From Geomonas agri (lineage in GTDB: Bacteria > Desulfobacterota > Desulfuromonadia > Geobacterales > Geobacteraceae), in NCBI RefSeq assembly GCF_020179605.1, contig NZ_JAINZO010000002.1, forward strand, positions 62,001 to 126,000: DNA of 64,000 nt, read 5' to 3'. The stretch's first letter is position 1. Every line of letters begins with the position of its first letter. The translations under genes and the position numbers were made by a program. The notes under the pieces were generated by a model. It had not been told where the DNA came from. It saw only the letters and a program-made list of their open reading frames with translations, and did no database searches. Positions 9,508 through 20,698 of this stretch are shown piece after piece.

Positions 9508-9542
9508 AAAAGGCTAGGCTAAAAAGCCTAGCCTTTTCGTTT
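9508..9542 (+). terminator. Terminator after tRNA-Thr
   Basis: AAAAGGCTAGGC, a TAAAAA loop and GCCTAGCCTTTT, followed by CGTTT, immediately downstream of the tRNA. Confidence 0.85.
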
Positions 9543-9730
9543 GGAATATTTTCGCAATCCTCCATCCCAAAACGCCATCATTGCAGCCTCTGACACCCCA
9601 CAAAGAAGCGACCTTAAACTCCGGCAGTGCAAAAATAACTACAGATGGCGAAGCGACCAATGGTTGCAGCAACGTGGGTCAACGTCTGCTGTTTATCGCA
9701 GAATACGATATTACCAGGAGCAAATTTTAC

Positions 9731-9760
9731 ATTTGAGAGATCCGGCTCAATCTCTCAAAT
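9731..9760 (-). terminator. Hairpin spanning the stop codon of the cytochrome gene
   Basis: ATTTGAGAGAT / ATCTCTCAAAT is an 11-pair stem whose minus-strand left arm encodes the last codons of the cytochrome and whose loop region contains its TGA stop (9749-9747). Only a weak T-rich tail follows, so it may stabilise the 3' end rather than terminate. Confidence 0.5.
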
Positions 9761-10970
9761 GGCACTTATTACAGAGGCTTTTCTGAAAATTGGAGAAGCT
9801 CGTTACAGGTCTATCGTAAAAAGTCTTTGCTGTTTCAATGGAGAGACGTCCTTGGGAGTATTCAACAGGGACGCTGTTGTCGATGCCGGGATACATCCCT
9901 TCGTACACGAGGAAGGTGGACTGCGTGTTCCATCTAGTGCTCGCATCCCACCCGCTTGCGTGGGCCCTGTGACACGACAGGCACATAACGTTTTCGCCGC
10001 CGTTAGGACCACTCCGTTTAAGATCGGCAGATGCGACAACCGACTTCAACGACTTGTAATCCTTGGTGTTCAACTCGTATGGAACCATCGAAGTGTAAGA
10101 CGTGTCGTGGTTTCCACTTAGATCTCCTGAGCGCATGTATGAATTGTAGTTACTAACAATCTCATGCGAAAAGGTGGCTCTGACACCAGAGGGGTGTTTG
10201 TGCACGCCGGCAAGTCCGGGGTGACAGTTGAGACACCATTCCGACATACCACTTCCGTACGCGATCTGGGTATCGTGGCTGCTCTCCGACCTGTTGAAAA
10301 GACGTGGAGCAACAGCGGCAGGGGGATCTGCCGACAGGAGAGGGGCTCCTGAGACATTCCTGGGTAGGTACCCCTTCCCCGCGAGCAGGCGGTAGGTGCC
10401 AACCGACACATATGCGGTAGGTTCCGGGCTGTCGGGATAAGAGCCAGAAGCTATTATTGGGGGGCCGGAAACGCTGATTGACCCGTCGGCCAGTCGCCGG
10501 TAGTTGCCATGAGGATCATGGCAGCTGATACAGGTGAGGCTTGAACTGGGATAGTTTCCACCCGGAGAATAGGCAAAGGTGCTATCGGCCTCATACCCGA
10601 AGTCCGCTGCAACTATGTTATGTCCATGCCGCTCGCCACGGCTCAGTTCGTTTGCTCCGTTCAAGGTTGACCACGTGTACGTTTTCCTGAGCCAGCAAAA
10701 GTCTCCGCCAGAAGGAAGCTGAACACAGATGGAGAAGGTATTCAAATTGGTTGAAACATAATGCTTTGAGGGGATGGCAACCCCAATGGGGGCTTGGTGG
10801 CATGTAAGGCAGGTGGATCCGGCATCGGACCCGATCAGTTGGGGCGGGACGGTATGGCACCCCGAGCAGTTGCCTGTACCGCCGTTGTGGAAAATGTCAT
10901 CCCCCCTGCTTATCGCAACGTGTATAGATAAAGCCAACAAGACAGATGCCAGCAGCGTAATGGTTCTCAT
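9747..10970 (-). CDS. Periplasmic six-heme c-type cytochrome
   Basis: The 407-residue protein has an N-terminal signal peptide (about residues 1-22, hydrophobic TLLASVLLALSIHVAIS). It has six CxxCH heme-binding motifs: CSGCH (35-39), CLTCH (54-58), CISCH (147-151), CLNCH, CLSCH and CNKCH (400-404). CISCHDPHG is a phrasing common in Geobacter multiheme cytochromes. It is probably periplasmic or outer-surface and carries electrons during respiration; the specific partner cannot be told. It has no cytochrome neighbours. A structured RNA-like element lies about 345 bases upstream on the same strand. Confidence 0.9.
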   Translation of the reverse strand: MRTITLLASVLLALSIHVAISRGDDIFHNGGTGNCSGCHTVPPQLIGSDAGSTCLTCHQAPIGVAIPSKHYVSTNLNTFSICVQLPSGGDFCWLRKTYTWSTLNGANELSRGERHGHNIVAADFGYEADSTFAYSPGGNYPSSSLTCISCHDPHGNYRRLADGSISVSGPPIIASGSYPDSPEPTAYVSVGTYRLLAGKGYLPRNVSGAPLLSADPPAAVAPRLFNRSESSHDTQIAYGSGMSEWCLNCHPGLAGVHKHPSGVRATFSHEIVSNYNSYMRSGDLSGNHDTSYTSMVPYELNTKDYKSLKSVVASADLKRSGPNGGENVMCLSCHRAHASGWDASTRWNTQSTFLVYEGMYPGIDNSVPVEYSQGRLSIETAKTFYDRPVTSFSNFQKSLCNKCHLRD

Positions 10971-11314
10971 TGCGCCCCCCGATTACTGCTCACAGTGCGT
11001 ACACTTATCACAGAGTCCGAGTGCAACGTCGACGGCATGTAAATGTTTTATATTCTCCTATTTTCCCACTCCACTGCACCCTGTCAACTACAGCAGGGCG
11101 CCTGATCATGGCCAGGGTCCGGTACCCGCGTCACAAACGACTTTATGACAAAAGCAGGGCTAGGCTTGTGAGAACTGTCGCTGTACTTGAGACTGTGCTC
11201 TGCTAACTTCCAGCCTGTCGCAGCAGGCCTGCCGCCAAAGGTTTTATGTTTTTTTTGACAGTTAACTTCTGAGGGGGGATGTCATGAGCTTAAATCAGAT
11301 ATAACCCCAAAGTG
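10971..11314. other. Long untranslated region upstream of the cytochrome
   Basis: No supported coding frame on either strand. It separates the terminator of element A from the cytochrome ATG, so it may hold the cytochrome's own promoter or be a long 5' leader. I could not pick out a strong promoter. Confidence 0.4.
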
Positions 11315-11347
11315 AAAAGGCCCGCCGAGATGGCGGGCCTTCTTTGT
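11315..11347 (-). terminator. Terminator closing element A
   Basis: GGCCCGCC-ATCTC-GGCGGGCC followed by TTTT on the minus strand. The plus strand also ends in a T-rich run, so it could act in both directions. Confidence 0.8.
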
Positions 11348-11502
11348 TGCGTCTAACTGGGTACCCTTTTCAAGGGTGGTTGCCAGTGCCCGTGGGCACC
11401 GGGAGGTTAACAGCTTCAGGTTGTGAGATTCCGAATCGGTGGAGTTTCTTTGATGCTGATTACCTCCTTTTTTCCGAGATCCCTCTTAGCTAGCTAGCTG
11501 AG
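11315..11502 (-). ncRNA. Unidentified structured RNA-like element A (leader or small RNA)
   Basis: Read on the minus strand it starts with the palindrome CTCAGCTAGCTAGCTAAG. It continues with a conserved box (TCTCGGAAAAAAGGAGGTAA then TCAGCATC), then hairpins GTGCCC/GGGCAC and ACCCTT/AAGGGT, and ends in a perfect terminator stem GGCCCGCC/GGCGGGCC with a T-rich tail. A paralogue with the same order of parts but different stem sequences lies at 12314-12503. A possible -10 (TATGTT) lies just before the palindrome. I do not recognise the class: it is not an obvious c-di-GMP, cobalamin or TPP aptamer. Confidence 0.6.
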
Positions 11503-11643
11503 TCAAACATAGCATCAGTGACGGCAAAGAAACAGTCTGTCCAAAAAAAATTTTTCCGGATATACTGCTTAAGTTGCCTCTCCTCTGAGTTTGAACCCGC
11601 TAACATTACCATCCCACTGCCAGACCTCTGAGTATATCCTCAT

Positions 11644-12177
11644 TTACTGATACAGAGCCGCCATCTGCCGTCCCGGACCGAAAGTACCAGGCTCGGAACT
11701 CGTCACCTGTACGCTTCCGTTCACTTTCATCGCCTGGAACTGGGTCGCGTTGTTCCCCTGCCGCAGTAACGCCACCGAATTGCCGCTCTTCACGTTCCAG
11801 TCGATGGTGAGGGTGTCGAGATAGGTGTCACCATGGTAGCGGTTGAAGGTGTAACGCAGCATGTCGCCGCTCTTTTGGGCGTGCACCTTGAAAGTATCGC
11901 CGTTTTCGCTGTACTGGAAGTCCTTCTCTCCCTGGGCCACGGGGTTATGCCCGCTCCAGAACTCGATGGTGTTGAAAACAACAAAGTCAACCAGCGCCGA
12001 TATCTGGTAAACAGGGACGATGATGAATGCCCATGTCACCAGGCTGCGCAGGAACTTGTCGCTTACCTGTCCGTTAACCTGATACACCTTCTTAGTGAGC
12101 GCCATCTTGCCGTAGCACCCCTGCAGGGAAACCATGGCGACCACCATGGCAAGTAGTGCAGCTGTCACTCGTTTCAT
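11644..12177 (-). CDS. DUF3332-type lipoprotein of unknown function
   Basis: A 177-residue protein with a lipoprotein signal: MKRVTAALLAMVVAMVSLQGC, lipobox LQGC with the modified cysteine at residue 21. A hydrophobic stretch around residues 47-68 (LVTWAFIIVPVYQISALVDF) and the FNTIEFWSGHNP phrase match the DUF3332 group of bacterial lipoproteins as I recall it. The function is unknown; it should be anchored at the envelope. It is transcribed in the same direction as the cytochrome downstream, and RNA-like elements lie both upstream (B) and downstream (A) of it. Confidence 0.7.
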   Translation of the reverse strand: MKRVTAALLAMVVAMVSLQGCYGKMALTKKVYQVNGQVSDKFLRSLVTWAFIIVPVYQISALVDFVVFNTIEFWSGHNPVAQGEKDFQYSENGDTFKVHAQKSGDMLRYTFNRYHGDTYLDTLTIDWNVKSGNSVALLRQGNNATQFQAMKVNGSVQVTSSEPGTFGPGRQMAALYQ

Positions 12178-12313
12178 GACTCCGTCCTCCTTGAGTGTTG
12201 AATGTAATAGGGAAATGTTGCTATCCCGACCCTACCAATATAGCAGAAGACTCTCTCTTCTTGTTAAGGAAGTTGAGGCCACTCCTCAAATCCGTGTCTA
12301 TAACAGTAACAAT

Positions 12314-12352
12314 GAAAAAGAGGCCCGCTGTTGTTCCGCAGGGCCTCTTCTT
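12314..12352 (-). terminator. Terminator closing element B
   Basis: AAGAGGCCC / GGGCCTCTT arms with a GC-rich inner part, followed on the minus strand by TTTTTC. Confidence 0.8.
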
Positions 12353-12503
12353 TTACTCGATCCCCTCGTTACAGGGGTCATCTCGACGCTTGCGACGTCG
12401 AAGCTGGTACAGCTGTTTCGTAATTAGAATCCTCTTCAGTGGAAGTTACCTCGATGCTGCTACCTCCTTTTCCGAGACATTCTGTTACAGCTAGCTAGCT
12501 GAG
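12314..12503 (-). ncRNA. Unidentified structured RNA-like element B (paralogue of element A)
   Basis: On the minus strand: CTCAGCTAGCTAGCTG palindrome (to about 12488), conserved box TCTCGGAAAAGGAGGTAGC then AGCATC, hairpins TCGACG/CGTCGA and CCCCT/AGGGG, then a terminator stem AAGAGGCCC/GGGCCTCTT with TTTT. Order and spacing match element A while stem sequences differ, as expected of a conserved RNA fold. TATATT lies just upstream as a -10 candidate. It precedes the DUF3332 gene by about 135 bases. Confidence 0.6.
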
Positions 12504-12715
12504 AGTAATATACCACCTGCTTGTAAAATTTACAGAGAGCTGCAACATTTTTTATGGTTCATGCACGCCGGGTTGACCGTGACCGTGCGCCGTCAGACTG
12601 GACTTCGAAGTGGCGGGTGCTAAAATCCGTGGGTGCCTTAACCCGGATTAACCATTCTTGACAACGACGGGCGCCCGCATGGCGAAAGCGCCTCTGCCGT
12701 ACCCAGGGGAGAGCC
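12504..12715. other. Spacer upstream of the M23 peptidase gene
   Basis: No gene seen. It holds the divergent control regions of element B (minus) and the peptidase gene (plus). TTGACC and TTGACA words occur but without a good -10 partner. Confidence 0.35.
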
Positions 12716-14038
12716 ATGAAAACGATAGCGGTGGCGGTTATCCTGATCCTCCTGCTTCTTGTTGGCTTCGGAGTTTACTATTTTCTCGACACTACGGGCC
12801 CCGCCCTCGCGCTCTCCCGGCAAAGCGGACCCATCTCCTCCAGGCTCGACGTGACACTCAGGCTGCGGGACCGCTCCGGGCTGAGATCCGTGAGCGTCAA
12901 CCTGGTGCAGGGGCAGAAGAGCTTCCCCGTTCTGTCCAAGGAGTACCCCTCCGGCACGAAGGACGCGGCGGAGACCTTCCGGCTGCCGGCCCAGCCCGGT
13001 CTCAAAGAAGGGCCGGTCCGGCTCGAGGTGAAGGTGGCGGACCGCTCCATCTTCGGTTTCGGCTCCGGCAACCGCACCGAGCACGCCTTCAATTTCGAGT
13101 ACCAGAACAAGCCCCCGGCGGTCGCCATCCTGAGCACCGCGCACAACATCTCCCGCGGCGGCGCGGGGCTGGTGGTGTACACGGTGAACCGCGAGGTCGT
13201 CCGGACCGGCGTGGTCTTCGCCGACCGCTTCTACCCCGCCTACCGCCAGCCCGGCGGCTTCTACGCCTGCCTGTTCCCCTTCCCCAGCGACCTACCGGAG
13301 GAGCGCTTCGTCCCCAAGGTGCTGGCTGTCGACCAGGCGGGAAACGAGAGGCTGACCGGCATCTACTACCACGTGCTGGAGAAATCCTTCCCGAGGGACC
13401 GGATCGAGCTTACCGACACGTTCCTGGAGAAGGTTGCCAGCGAATTCAAGGACCGCTTCCCCAAGGCGGCGACGCCGCTGGAGGTGTTTCTCAAGGTCAA
13501 CGGGGAAGGGCGCAAGGCGGACCGGCAGATCCTGGACCAGGTTGGTCTCAAGACCTCCCCCACCCCGCTTTGGGAAAGCGAATTCCTGCGCCTCCCCAAT
13601 TCCGCCCCCCGGGGAAGCTTCAGCCAACTGCGCAGCTACTTCTACAAGGGGAAACAGGTGGACGAGCAATACCACCTAGGGATCGACCTCGCCTCACTGG
13701 CGCATTCCAAGGTCCCTGCGGCCAACAGCGGGCACGTGGTCTGGGCCGAAGACCTCGGCATCTACGGCCAGTGCGTCATCATCGACCATGGCATGGGGCT
13801 GCAAACGCTCTACGGCCACTTGAGCCGGATCGCCGTCAAGGAAGGGGACCAGGTGAAAAAGGGCGACATCATCGGCGACACTGGGGATACCGGCCTTGCC
13901 GGCGGCGACCACCTCCACTTCGGCGTGGTGGTCTCGGGGCAGGAAGTTAACCCGATCGAGTGGTGGGACCCTTCCTGGATTAAGAACAACGTCATCGGGA
14001 AACTGGAAGAGGCGAAACAGGTGGCAGGCGGCAAGTAG
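12716..14038 (+). CDS. Membrane-anchored M23 (LytM-type) peptidase
   Basis: The 440-residue protein has an N-terminal membrane anchor (residues about 4-24, IAVAVILILLLLVGFGVYYF), a long beta-rich periplasmic region, and a C-terminal M23 domain. The zinc and catalytic motifs are present: YHLGIDLAS (HxxxD), HGMGLQTLYGHLS and GDHLHFGVVV (HxH). An active endopeptidase acting on peptidoglycan cross-links is therefore plausible. The ATG follows AGGGGAGAGCC. It is followed after 30 bases by gpmA, probably in one transcript. Confidence 0.9.
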   Translation: MKTIAVAVILILLLLVGFGVYYFLDTTGPALALSRQSGPISSRLDVTLRLRDRSGLRSVSVNLVQGQKSFPVLSKEYPSGTKDAAETFRLPAQPGLKEGPVRLEVKVADRSIFGFGSGNRTEHAFNFEYQNKPPAVAILSTAHNISRGGAGLVVYTVNREVVRTGVVFADRFYPAYRQPGGFYACLFPFPSDLPEERFVPKVLAVDQAGNERLTGIYYHVLEKSFPRDRIELTDTFLEKVASEFKDRFPKAATPLEVFLKVNGEGRKADRQILDQVGLKTSPTPLWESEFLRLPNSAPRGSFSQLRSYFYKGKQVDEQYHLGIDLASLAHSKVPAANSGHVVWAEDLGIYGQCVIIDHGMGLQTLYGHLSRIAVKEGDQVKKGDIIGDTGDTGLAGGDHLHFGVVVSGQEVNPIEWWDPSWIKNNVIGKLEEAKQVAGGK

Positions 14039-14068
14039 CCGGGAAAAGGGAGTTCCGGAGGTGGAGCG

Positions 14069-14776
14069 ATGCAGCAACTGGTACTGATTCGACACGGCGA
14101 GAGCGTCTGGAACCAAGAAAACCTCTTCACCGGCTGGACTGACGTGGAGCTTTCACCGCGGGGCGAGGAGGAGAGCCACAACGCGGGACGGCTACTGAAG
14201 GAGAAAGGATTCGTCTTCGACGTCGCTTTTACATCCATGCTGCGCCGGGCCATCGGCACGCTCTGGATTATCCTGCACGAGATGGACCTGATGTGGATCG
14301 CGGAGCACAAGGACTGGCGCCTGAACGAGAGGCACTACGGGGCGCTGCAGGGGTTGAACAAGGCGCAGACCGCGGATAAGTACGGAGAGGAGCAGGTGAA
14401 GCTGTGGCGCCGCAGCTACCACGTCCGGCCACCCGCACTCGCCGATGGGGATCAGCGTTACCCCGGCCACGACCCACGCTACGCCGGGCTGCCACAGCAC
14501 CTGATCCCGAGGACCGAGTGCCTACAGGACACGGTGGAGCGGGTGCTGCCGTGCTGGCAGCAGGTGATCGCCCCTGCATTGCGCGAGTGCCGCCGCCCGC
14601 TCATCGTCGCCCACGGCAATAGCCTGCGCGCCTTGATTAAGTACCTGGACCGGGTCTCCGACTCGGACATCGTCGGCCTCGAGATCCCGACCGGCACCCC
14701 GCTGGTATACGAACTGGACGACGACTTGAAACCGATCCGCCACTACTACGCCACCGAAGCCGGCGGCCCCGCCTAG
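14069..14776 (+). CDS. gpmA: 2,3-bisphosphoglycerate-dependent phosphoglycerate mutase
   Basis: This 235-residue cytosolic glycolytic enzyme interconverts 3- and 2-phosphoglycerate through a phosphohistidine. The catalytic RHG motif is [10 protein letters not shown] with H9. [24 protein letters not shown] and [11 protein letters not shown] (second active-site histidine) are diagnostic of the dPGM type. The length is slightly below the usual 247-250. Its TAG overlaps the stop codon of the convergent PBP1A gene (14773-14776). Confidence 0.95.
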   Translation: MQQLVLIRHGESVWNQENLFTGWTDVELSPRGEEESHNAGRLLKEKGFVFDVAFTSMLRRAIGTLWIILHEMDLMWIAEHKDWRLNERHYGALQGLNKAQTADKYGEEQVKLWRRSYHVRPPALADGDQRYPGHDPRYAGLPQHLIPRTECLQDTVERVLPCWQQVIAPALRECRRPLIVAHGNSLRALIKYLDRVSDSDIVGLEIPTGTPLVYELDDDLKPIRHYYATEAGGPA

Positions 14777-16824
14777 CGCAGTACATCCCCCTCAAGACCG
14801 GTAGCACCGTCAGCACCGTCCTCTGCGCCGTCCCCGGCAGGTTGGTTGATCGGAGCCTCTTCCCCCGGAGCGGTGACACCCGGCTGGGCCGGCGCGGCCG
14901 GCGTGACCGGCGGCATGGTGTCGCCGCCATGCTTGGAGCAGTACGTGGTCGGCTCGGTCCCGGCGATGAAGTCCTCTTCCTTGGTAGTTGGGCACTCCGG
15001 AGTGGCGAGTTGGCCAGTGGTGGGGTCGATGTTGACCGTGACTACACCGTCGGGCTTCGTGAAGTCGACCGCCGGCTTCCCGGCGCTGGCGACCCGCATG
15101 AACTTTTCCCAGATCGGCGCGGAAACGGCGCCGCCGGTGAAGCCCCTGCCACCCGGCTTGGGCTTGTCATAGCCCACCCAGACCCCCGTGATCAGCTGCG
15201 GGGTGTACCCCACGAACCAGGCGTCGCGGTAGTCGTCGGTGGTGCCGGTCTTGCCGGCAGCGGGGCGCTGACGGGCAAAATTCTTGAGCCCCTTGGCCGT
15301 CCCGTAGGTCAGCACGTCCTTCATCATAGAGGTGGTGACGAAGGCGGTGGCCGGAGAGAGCACCGGCGTCACCTGGGACGGGGTCTCGTTCCAGCTCTTG
15401 CGGCTGCGGTCGTAGACCCGGATGATGGTGCGCCCCTCGCTGCGCATGCCGCTGTTGGCCAAAGGCGAGTAGGCGGAGACTAGGTCGTTCAGGGTGACCT
15501 CGTCGGTGCCGAGGGCAAGCGAGAGGTCGTTGGGGGTGCGCAGGGTAAGCCCGAGGCGCCCGGCGAAGGTGACGAAGTTGTTCACGCCGAGCGATTCGAG
15601 GAGCTTCACCGTGATCACGTTGTTGGAGTGCGCCAGCGCCTGCCGCAGCGACAGCTCACCGAAGCTCTTCTTCTCGTAGTTGTGCGGTCGCCAGGTCTGG
15701 CCGTTCCCCTTGTTGTAGGCAACCGGGGTGTCGTCCAAAAGGCTCGCCGGGGTGTACCCCTGCTCCAGCGCGGCCGCAAAGATGAGCGGCTTGATGGAGG
15801 AGCCGGGCTGACGCTTGGCCAAGAAGGCGCGGTTGAAGCCCCCCTTGCCGTTATCCACGCCCCCCACCGCGGCCAGCACGTCGCCGGTCTTCAGATCCAT
15901 GCAGATAAGTGCCCCCTGCAGGTTCGGGTTCACCTTCTTGACCCCGTCGCGCAGCACCTGTTCCGCCTGCTTCTGCAGGTTCACGTCCATGGCCGAGATC
16001 ACGTCCAGCCCGCCCTGCTCCACGATGCGCGCGCCGTAGCGCTCCTCTAGCTGTTTGCGCACCAGTTCGAGATACCCCTGCGCCTGCCCCGGCTTGATCA
16101 CGGTGGCGGGATGCGCCTCGATGGCCCTTTTCTGCTGTGCCGTGATCATGTTGACCGCGACCATGCGGGAGAGCACGACACTGCGACGCGCGCTTACCTT
16201 GGCCAAGTCACCCAACGGATTGTAGCGTCCCGGGTTCTTGGGTACGCCGGCCAGGATGGCGCATTCCGCCTCGGTCAATTCCTCCGGGTTCTTGTCGAAG
16301 TACTGCCGCGCCGCCTGCGCGATGCCCCAAGCGCCATTGCCGAAGTAGATCTCGTTGAAGTACATCTCCAGGATCTGGTCCTTGGTGTACTTCTTCTCGA
16401 ATTCCATGGCCAGCTGCACTTCCTTCACCTTGCGGTCCAACGACTTCTCGCCGGTCAGGAACTTGTTCTTGATCAGCTGCTGGGTGATGGTGGAGCCCCC
16501 CTCGGCGAGGCGCCCCTTGACCACGTCCTTCACCAGGGCGCGGGCGATGCCGCGCACGTCGATGCCGCCATGCTCGTAGAAGCGAGAGTCTTCGGTGGCG
16601 ACCAGGGCCTTGCGCAGGAAAAGCGGGATGCGATCGATGGAGACCCAGTAACGCTGGGTGGGGAGGATGCGCCCGACGTAACGCTGCTGCCCGTCAAAGA
16701 CCCGGATCGAGGTGTAGCCGGTCGGGAGTTCAGGATAGGTCGCGATGGAGGCGTGGGCGGAAACGGCGCAGGTGAGCGCCAGGAGGATACCGAGGAGAAC
16801 CGGGGAGAAGAGCTTCTTGAACAA
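14773..16824 (-). CDS. mrcA: Bifunctional penicillin-binding protein 1A (transglycosylase/transpeptidase)
   Basis: A class A PBP of about 683 residues that polymerises and cross-links peptidoglycan. After a short cytoplasmic FKKLF, a signal anchor (about residues 5-25) is followed by the GT51 domain: [10 protein letters not shown] with catalytic E78, [12 protein letters not shown], and [17 protein letters not shown]. The transpeptidase motifs are PGSSIKP (SxxK, S342), SNN and [18 protein letters not shown]. The tail is Pro/Ala/Gly-rich. The frame is open to 16854, but TTG at 16824 has AAAGGAG seven bases upstream and puts the membrane segment at the N-terminus. The upstream spacer carries repeat E4. 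Confidence 0.93.
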   Translation of the reverse strand: MFKKLFSPVLLGILLALTCAVSAHASIATYPELPTGYTSIRVFDGQQRYVGRILPTQRYWVSIDRIPLFLRKALVATEDSRFYEHGGIDVRGIARALVKDVVKGRLAEGGSTITQQLIKNKFLTGEKSLDRKVKEVQLAMEFEKKYTKDQILEMYFNEIYFGNGAWGIAQAARQYFDKNPEELTEAECAILAGVPKNPGRYNPLGDLAKVSARRSVVLSRMVAVNMITAQQKRAIEAHPATVIKPGQAQGYLELVRKQLEERYGARIVEQGGLDVISAMDVNLQKQAEQVLRDGVKKVNPNLQGALICMDLKTGDVLAAVGGVDNGKGGFNRAFLAKRQPGSSIKPLIFAAALEQGYTPASLLDDTPVAYNKGNGQTWRPHNYEKKSFGELSLRQALAHSNNVITVKLLESLGVNNFVTFAGRLGLTLRTPNDLSLALGTDEVTLNDLVSAYSPLANSGMRSEGRTIIRVYDRSRKSWNETPSQVTPVLSPATAFVTTSMMKDVLTYGTAKGLKNFARQRPAAGKTGTTDDYRDAWFVGYTPQLITGVWVGYDKPKPGGRGFTGGAVSAPIWEKFMRVASAGKPAVDFTKPDGVVTVNIDPTTGQLATPECPTTKEEDFIAGTEPTTYCSKHGGDTMPPVTPAAPAQPGVTAPGEEAPINQPAGDGAEDGADGATGLEGDVLR

Positions 16825-16844
16825 GGTGCTACTCCTTTGGGAGG

Positions 16845-16926
16845 CCTCACGCAAAGACGCGAAGGCGCAAAGGTTAACCTGAAAATGCCGCGTCTTGCTT
16901 TGCCGCTTCGCGGCTTGGCGTGACCT
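16845..16926. repeat. Periodic-word inverted element E4 (CGCAAAGG words)
   Basis: Left arm (16847-16872): tandem 8-base words CGCAAAGA, CGCGAAGG, CGCAAAGG. Right arm (16895-16924): complementary CTTTGCCGCTTCGCGGC. It fills the spacer between the PLD-like gene and the PBP1A gene. Confidence 0.65.
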
Positions 16927-16928
16927 TA

Positions 16929-17462
16929 TTACCGGACCCCCTCGAGGTACCTGGTCACCTGCGCCGCCAGCTCCGGCGCATCCAGCAGCACCGAAAGCTC
17001 CCGGTTCCGGGTCAGCGCCGCGTGGGAGAGGTTGTGGCTGCCGATCATGACGTAGCGGTCGTCGATGACCACCGCCTTGGCGTGGGTGGTGCGCCTTCCG
17101 CGCGGGAAGATCACCCGCACCCCTTGGCGCGCCAGGTAACCGGCGGCGGCGCGGTTATCGCTCCCCACCGAATCTTCACCTTCGAGGATCACGGTGACAT
17201 CCACCCCGCGCCCCCTGGCCTGGGCCAGGTCCTGCGCAACCTGCGCGGGCAGGTTCCCCCTGCGCCCGGTCGCCTTGAAAAGGTAAAAGGCGCAGATGAT
17301 GCGCCTTTTGGCCCCGCGTATCCGCTTCTGGAGCGCGCCGGAATAGGCACTGTCTGACAAGAGCGTCGCCTGTGCGGGGGCACCCAGGGCCGGCACGGGA
17401 CGGGCGGCCAGGAACCCCATGGCCACAAGCCCCGCCATGCACCGGGCGAGCGTCCTGATCAC
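16929..17462 (-). CDS. Exported single-HKD phospholipase D-like protein
   Basis: A 177-residue protein with a signal peptide (hydrophobic to about residue 28, ending PVPALGA) and one HKD motif, [21 protein letters not shown] (HxK, then the GSxN segment), with NRELSVLL following. One-HKD proteins of this size (Nuc/PLDc_2 type) normally act as dimers, on nucleic acid or phospholipid. The GTG start at 17462 overlaps the dnaJ stop as GTGA, so it is translationally coupled to dnaJ and forms a fifth gene of the hrcA-grpE-dnaK-dnaJ operon. The substrate is unknown. Confidence 0.85.
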   Translation of the reverse strand: MIRTLARCMAGLVAMGFLAARPVPALGAPAQATLLSDSAYSGALQKRIRGAKRRIICAFYLFKATGRRGNLPAQVAQDLAQARGRGVDVTVILEGEDSVGSDNRAAAGYLARQGVRVIFPRGRRTTHAKAVVIDDRYVMIGSHNLSHAALTRNRELSVLLDAPELAAQVTRYLEGVR

Positions 17463-18580
17463 GTGAAGATGTCCATCACCTTGGCGAAGAAGTTCCTGCG
17501 CATCGGGTTCACGTCCTCGCCGCTGATGCGCGCCAGCTCCTCCAGGAGTTCACGCTGCTGCTTGTTCAGGTTGATCGGGGTCTCCACCTTGGCGATGACC
17601 AGGTGGTCGCCGCGCCCGTACCCCTGCAGCGCCGGAACGCCCTTGCCGCGCATCCTGAAGACGGCGCCGGACTGGGTCCCTTCTGGGATCTTCATGTTCA
17701 CCCTGCCGTCCAGGGTGGGCACCTCGATCTCGCACCCCAGGGCGGCCTGGGTGAAGCTGATGGGGATCTCGCACAGGACGTCGTTATCCTCGCGCCGGAA
17801 GATGGAGTGCTCGCGCACGGTGAGCGCCACGTACAGGTCGCCGTTGCCGCCCCCCTTGATCCCCTGCCCCCCTTCGCCGGAGAGCTTGAGGCGGATGCCG
17901 GTCTCGACGCCGGCGGGAACCTTCACGGAAATGGTCTTCTTGTCCCGCACCGTGCCGGTGCCGCGGCAGCTCGCGCAGGGATGTTCAACCACGCGCCCCT
18001 CGCCGTTGCAGTGCGAGCAGGTCTTGGAAACGCTGAAGAAGCCCTGCTGAAAACGCATCTGCCCCGCGCCCTGACAGGTGGGGCAGGTCTTGGGCTGGGT
18101 GCCGGCCTTGGCGCCGGAACCGCCACAGGTCTCGCAGCGCTTGGCGTAGGGGATGTCGATCTTCTTCTCGACCCCGAAGGCAGCTTCCTCGAAGTTGATC
18201 TCCAGGTTGTACTGCAGGTCGTCGCCGCGCTTGCCGCGCGAGCTCTTCTGGCGCCCGCCGAAGACCTCGCCGAAGATGTCGCCGAAAATGTCCCCGAAGG
18301 GGGAGCCGCTGAAACCGCCGAAGGGAGAGCCGTTGAAGCCACCGCCTCCCACGCCGGCGTGGCCGAACTGGTCGTAGCGCGCGCGCTTCTCGGGGTCGGA
18401 AAGCACCTCGTAGGCCTCGGAGACCTCTTTGAACTTGTCCTCGGCGCTCTTGTCGCCAGGGTTCTTGTCCGGGTGGTATTTGATGGCCAGACGCCGGTAC
18501 GCCTTCTTGATTTCGGTTTCGGAGGCGTTCTTGTTCACCTCGAGCAGTTCGTAGTAATCCTGTTTGTCGCCGTTTGCCAA
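17459..18580 (-). CDS. dnaJ: Chaperone DnaJ (Hsp40)
   Basis: Co-chaperone that delivers clients to DnaK and stimulates its ATPase. The 373-residue protein has the full type I layout: J domain with HPD ([11 protein letters not shown]), Gly/Phe-rich linker ([20 protein letters not shown]), four CxxCxGxG zinc repeats ([32 protein letters not shown]) and the C-terminal substrate domain. The start is taken as TTG at 18580 with GAGGG six bases upstream. The GTG at 18598 has no ribosome site and would add six atypical residues. Last chaperone of the CIRCE-controlled operon. Confidence 0.96.
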   Translation of the reverse strand: MANGDKQDYYELLEVNKNASETEIKKAYRRLAIKYHPDKNPGDKSAEDKFKEVSEAYEVLSDPEKRARYDQFGHAGVGGGGFNGSPFGGFSGSPFGDIFGDIFGEVFGGRQKSSRGKRGDDLQYNLEINFEEAAFGVEKKIDIPYAKRCETCGGSGAKAGTQPKTCPTCQGAGQMRFQQGFFSVSKTCSHCNGEGRVVEHPCASCRGTGTVRDKKTISVKVPAGVETGIRLKLSGEGGQGIKGGGNGDLYVALTVREHSIFRREDNDVLCEIPISFTQAALGCEIEVPTLDGRVNMKIPEGTQSGAVFRMRGKGVPALQGYGRGDHLVIAKVETPINLNKQQRELLEELARISGEDVNPMRRNFFAKVMDIFT

Positions 18581-18602
18581 AGTAAGCCCTCGTAACACAA
18601 AG

Positions 18603-18630
18603 AGCAGCGTCCCATCTCATGAGACGCTGC
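18603..18630 (-). other. Hairpin between dnaK and dnaJ
   Basis: GCAGCGTC / GACGCTGC arms around a short loop, with only a weak T-run after it on the minus strand. It could attenuate dnaJ relative to dnaK or protect the mRNA end; the sequence cannot decide. Confidence 0.45.
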
Positions 18631-18701
18631 CCGTTGCGGTTTTCAATTTCTACATGCAGCGCCATCTTCCACTAAAGCGGCACCGGTTTGCAACCTTTTA
18701 C

Positions 18702-20618
<1,917 letters not shown>

Positions 20619-20698
20619 GTGATTGCCTCCTCATATGGTAACTGTCACTCAGCAAGCTAGTCATGCCCCCTGCAAAAAACAAGGGGCGGGGTAAAAAA

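Noticed and set aside
9424-9542. tRNA-Thr as an integration site of a mobile island
   Set aside because: No integrase, no direct repeat of the tRNA 3' end, and only core-type genes follow.
11315-12503. c-di-GMP (GEMM-I) or cGAMP riboswitch for the two RNA-like elements, as is common before Geobacter cytochromes
   Set aside because: The GEMM core sequences (GGCAAACC, GGGACGCAAAGC and the GGTTACC-type receptor) are not recognisable on either strand.
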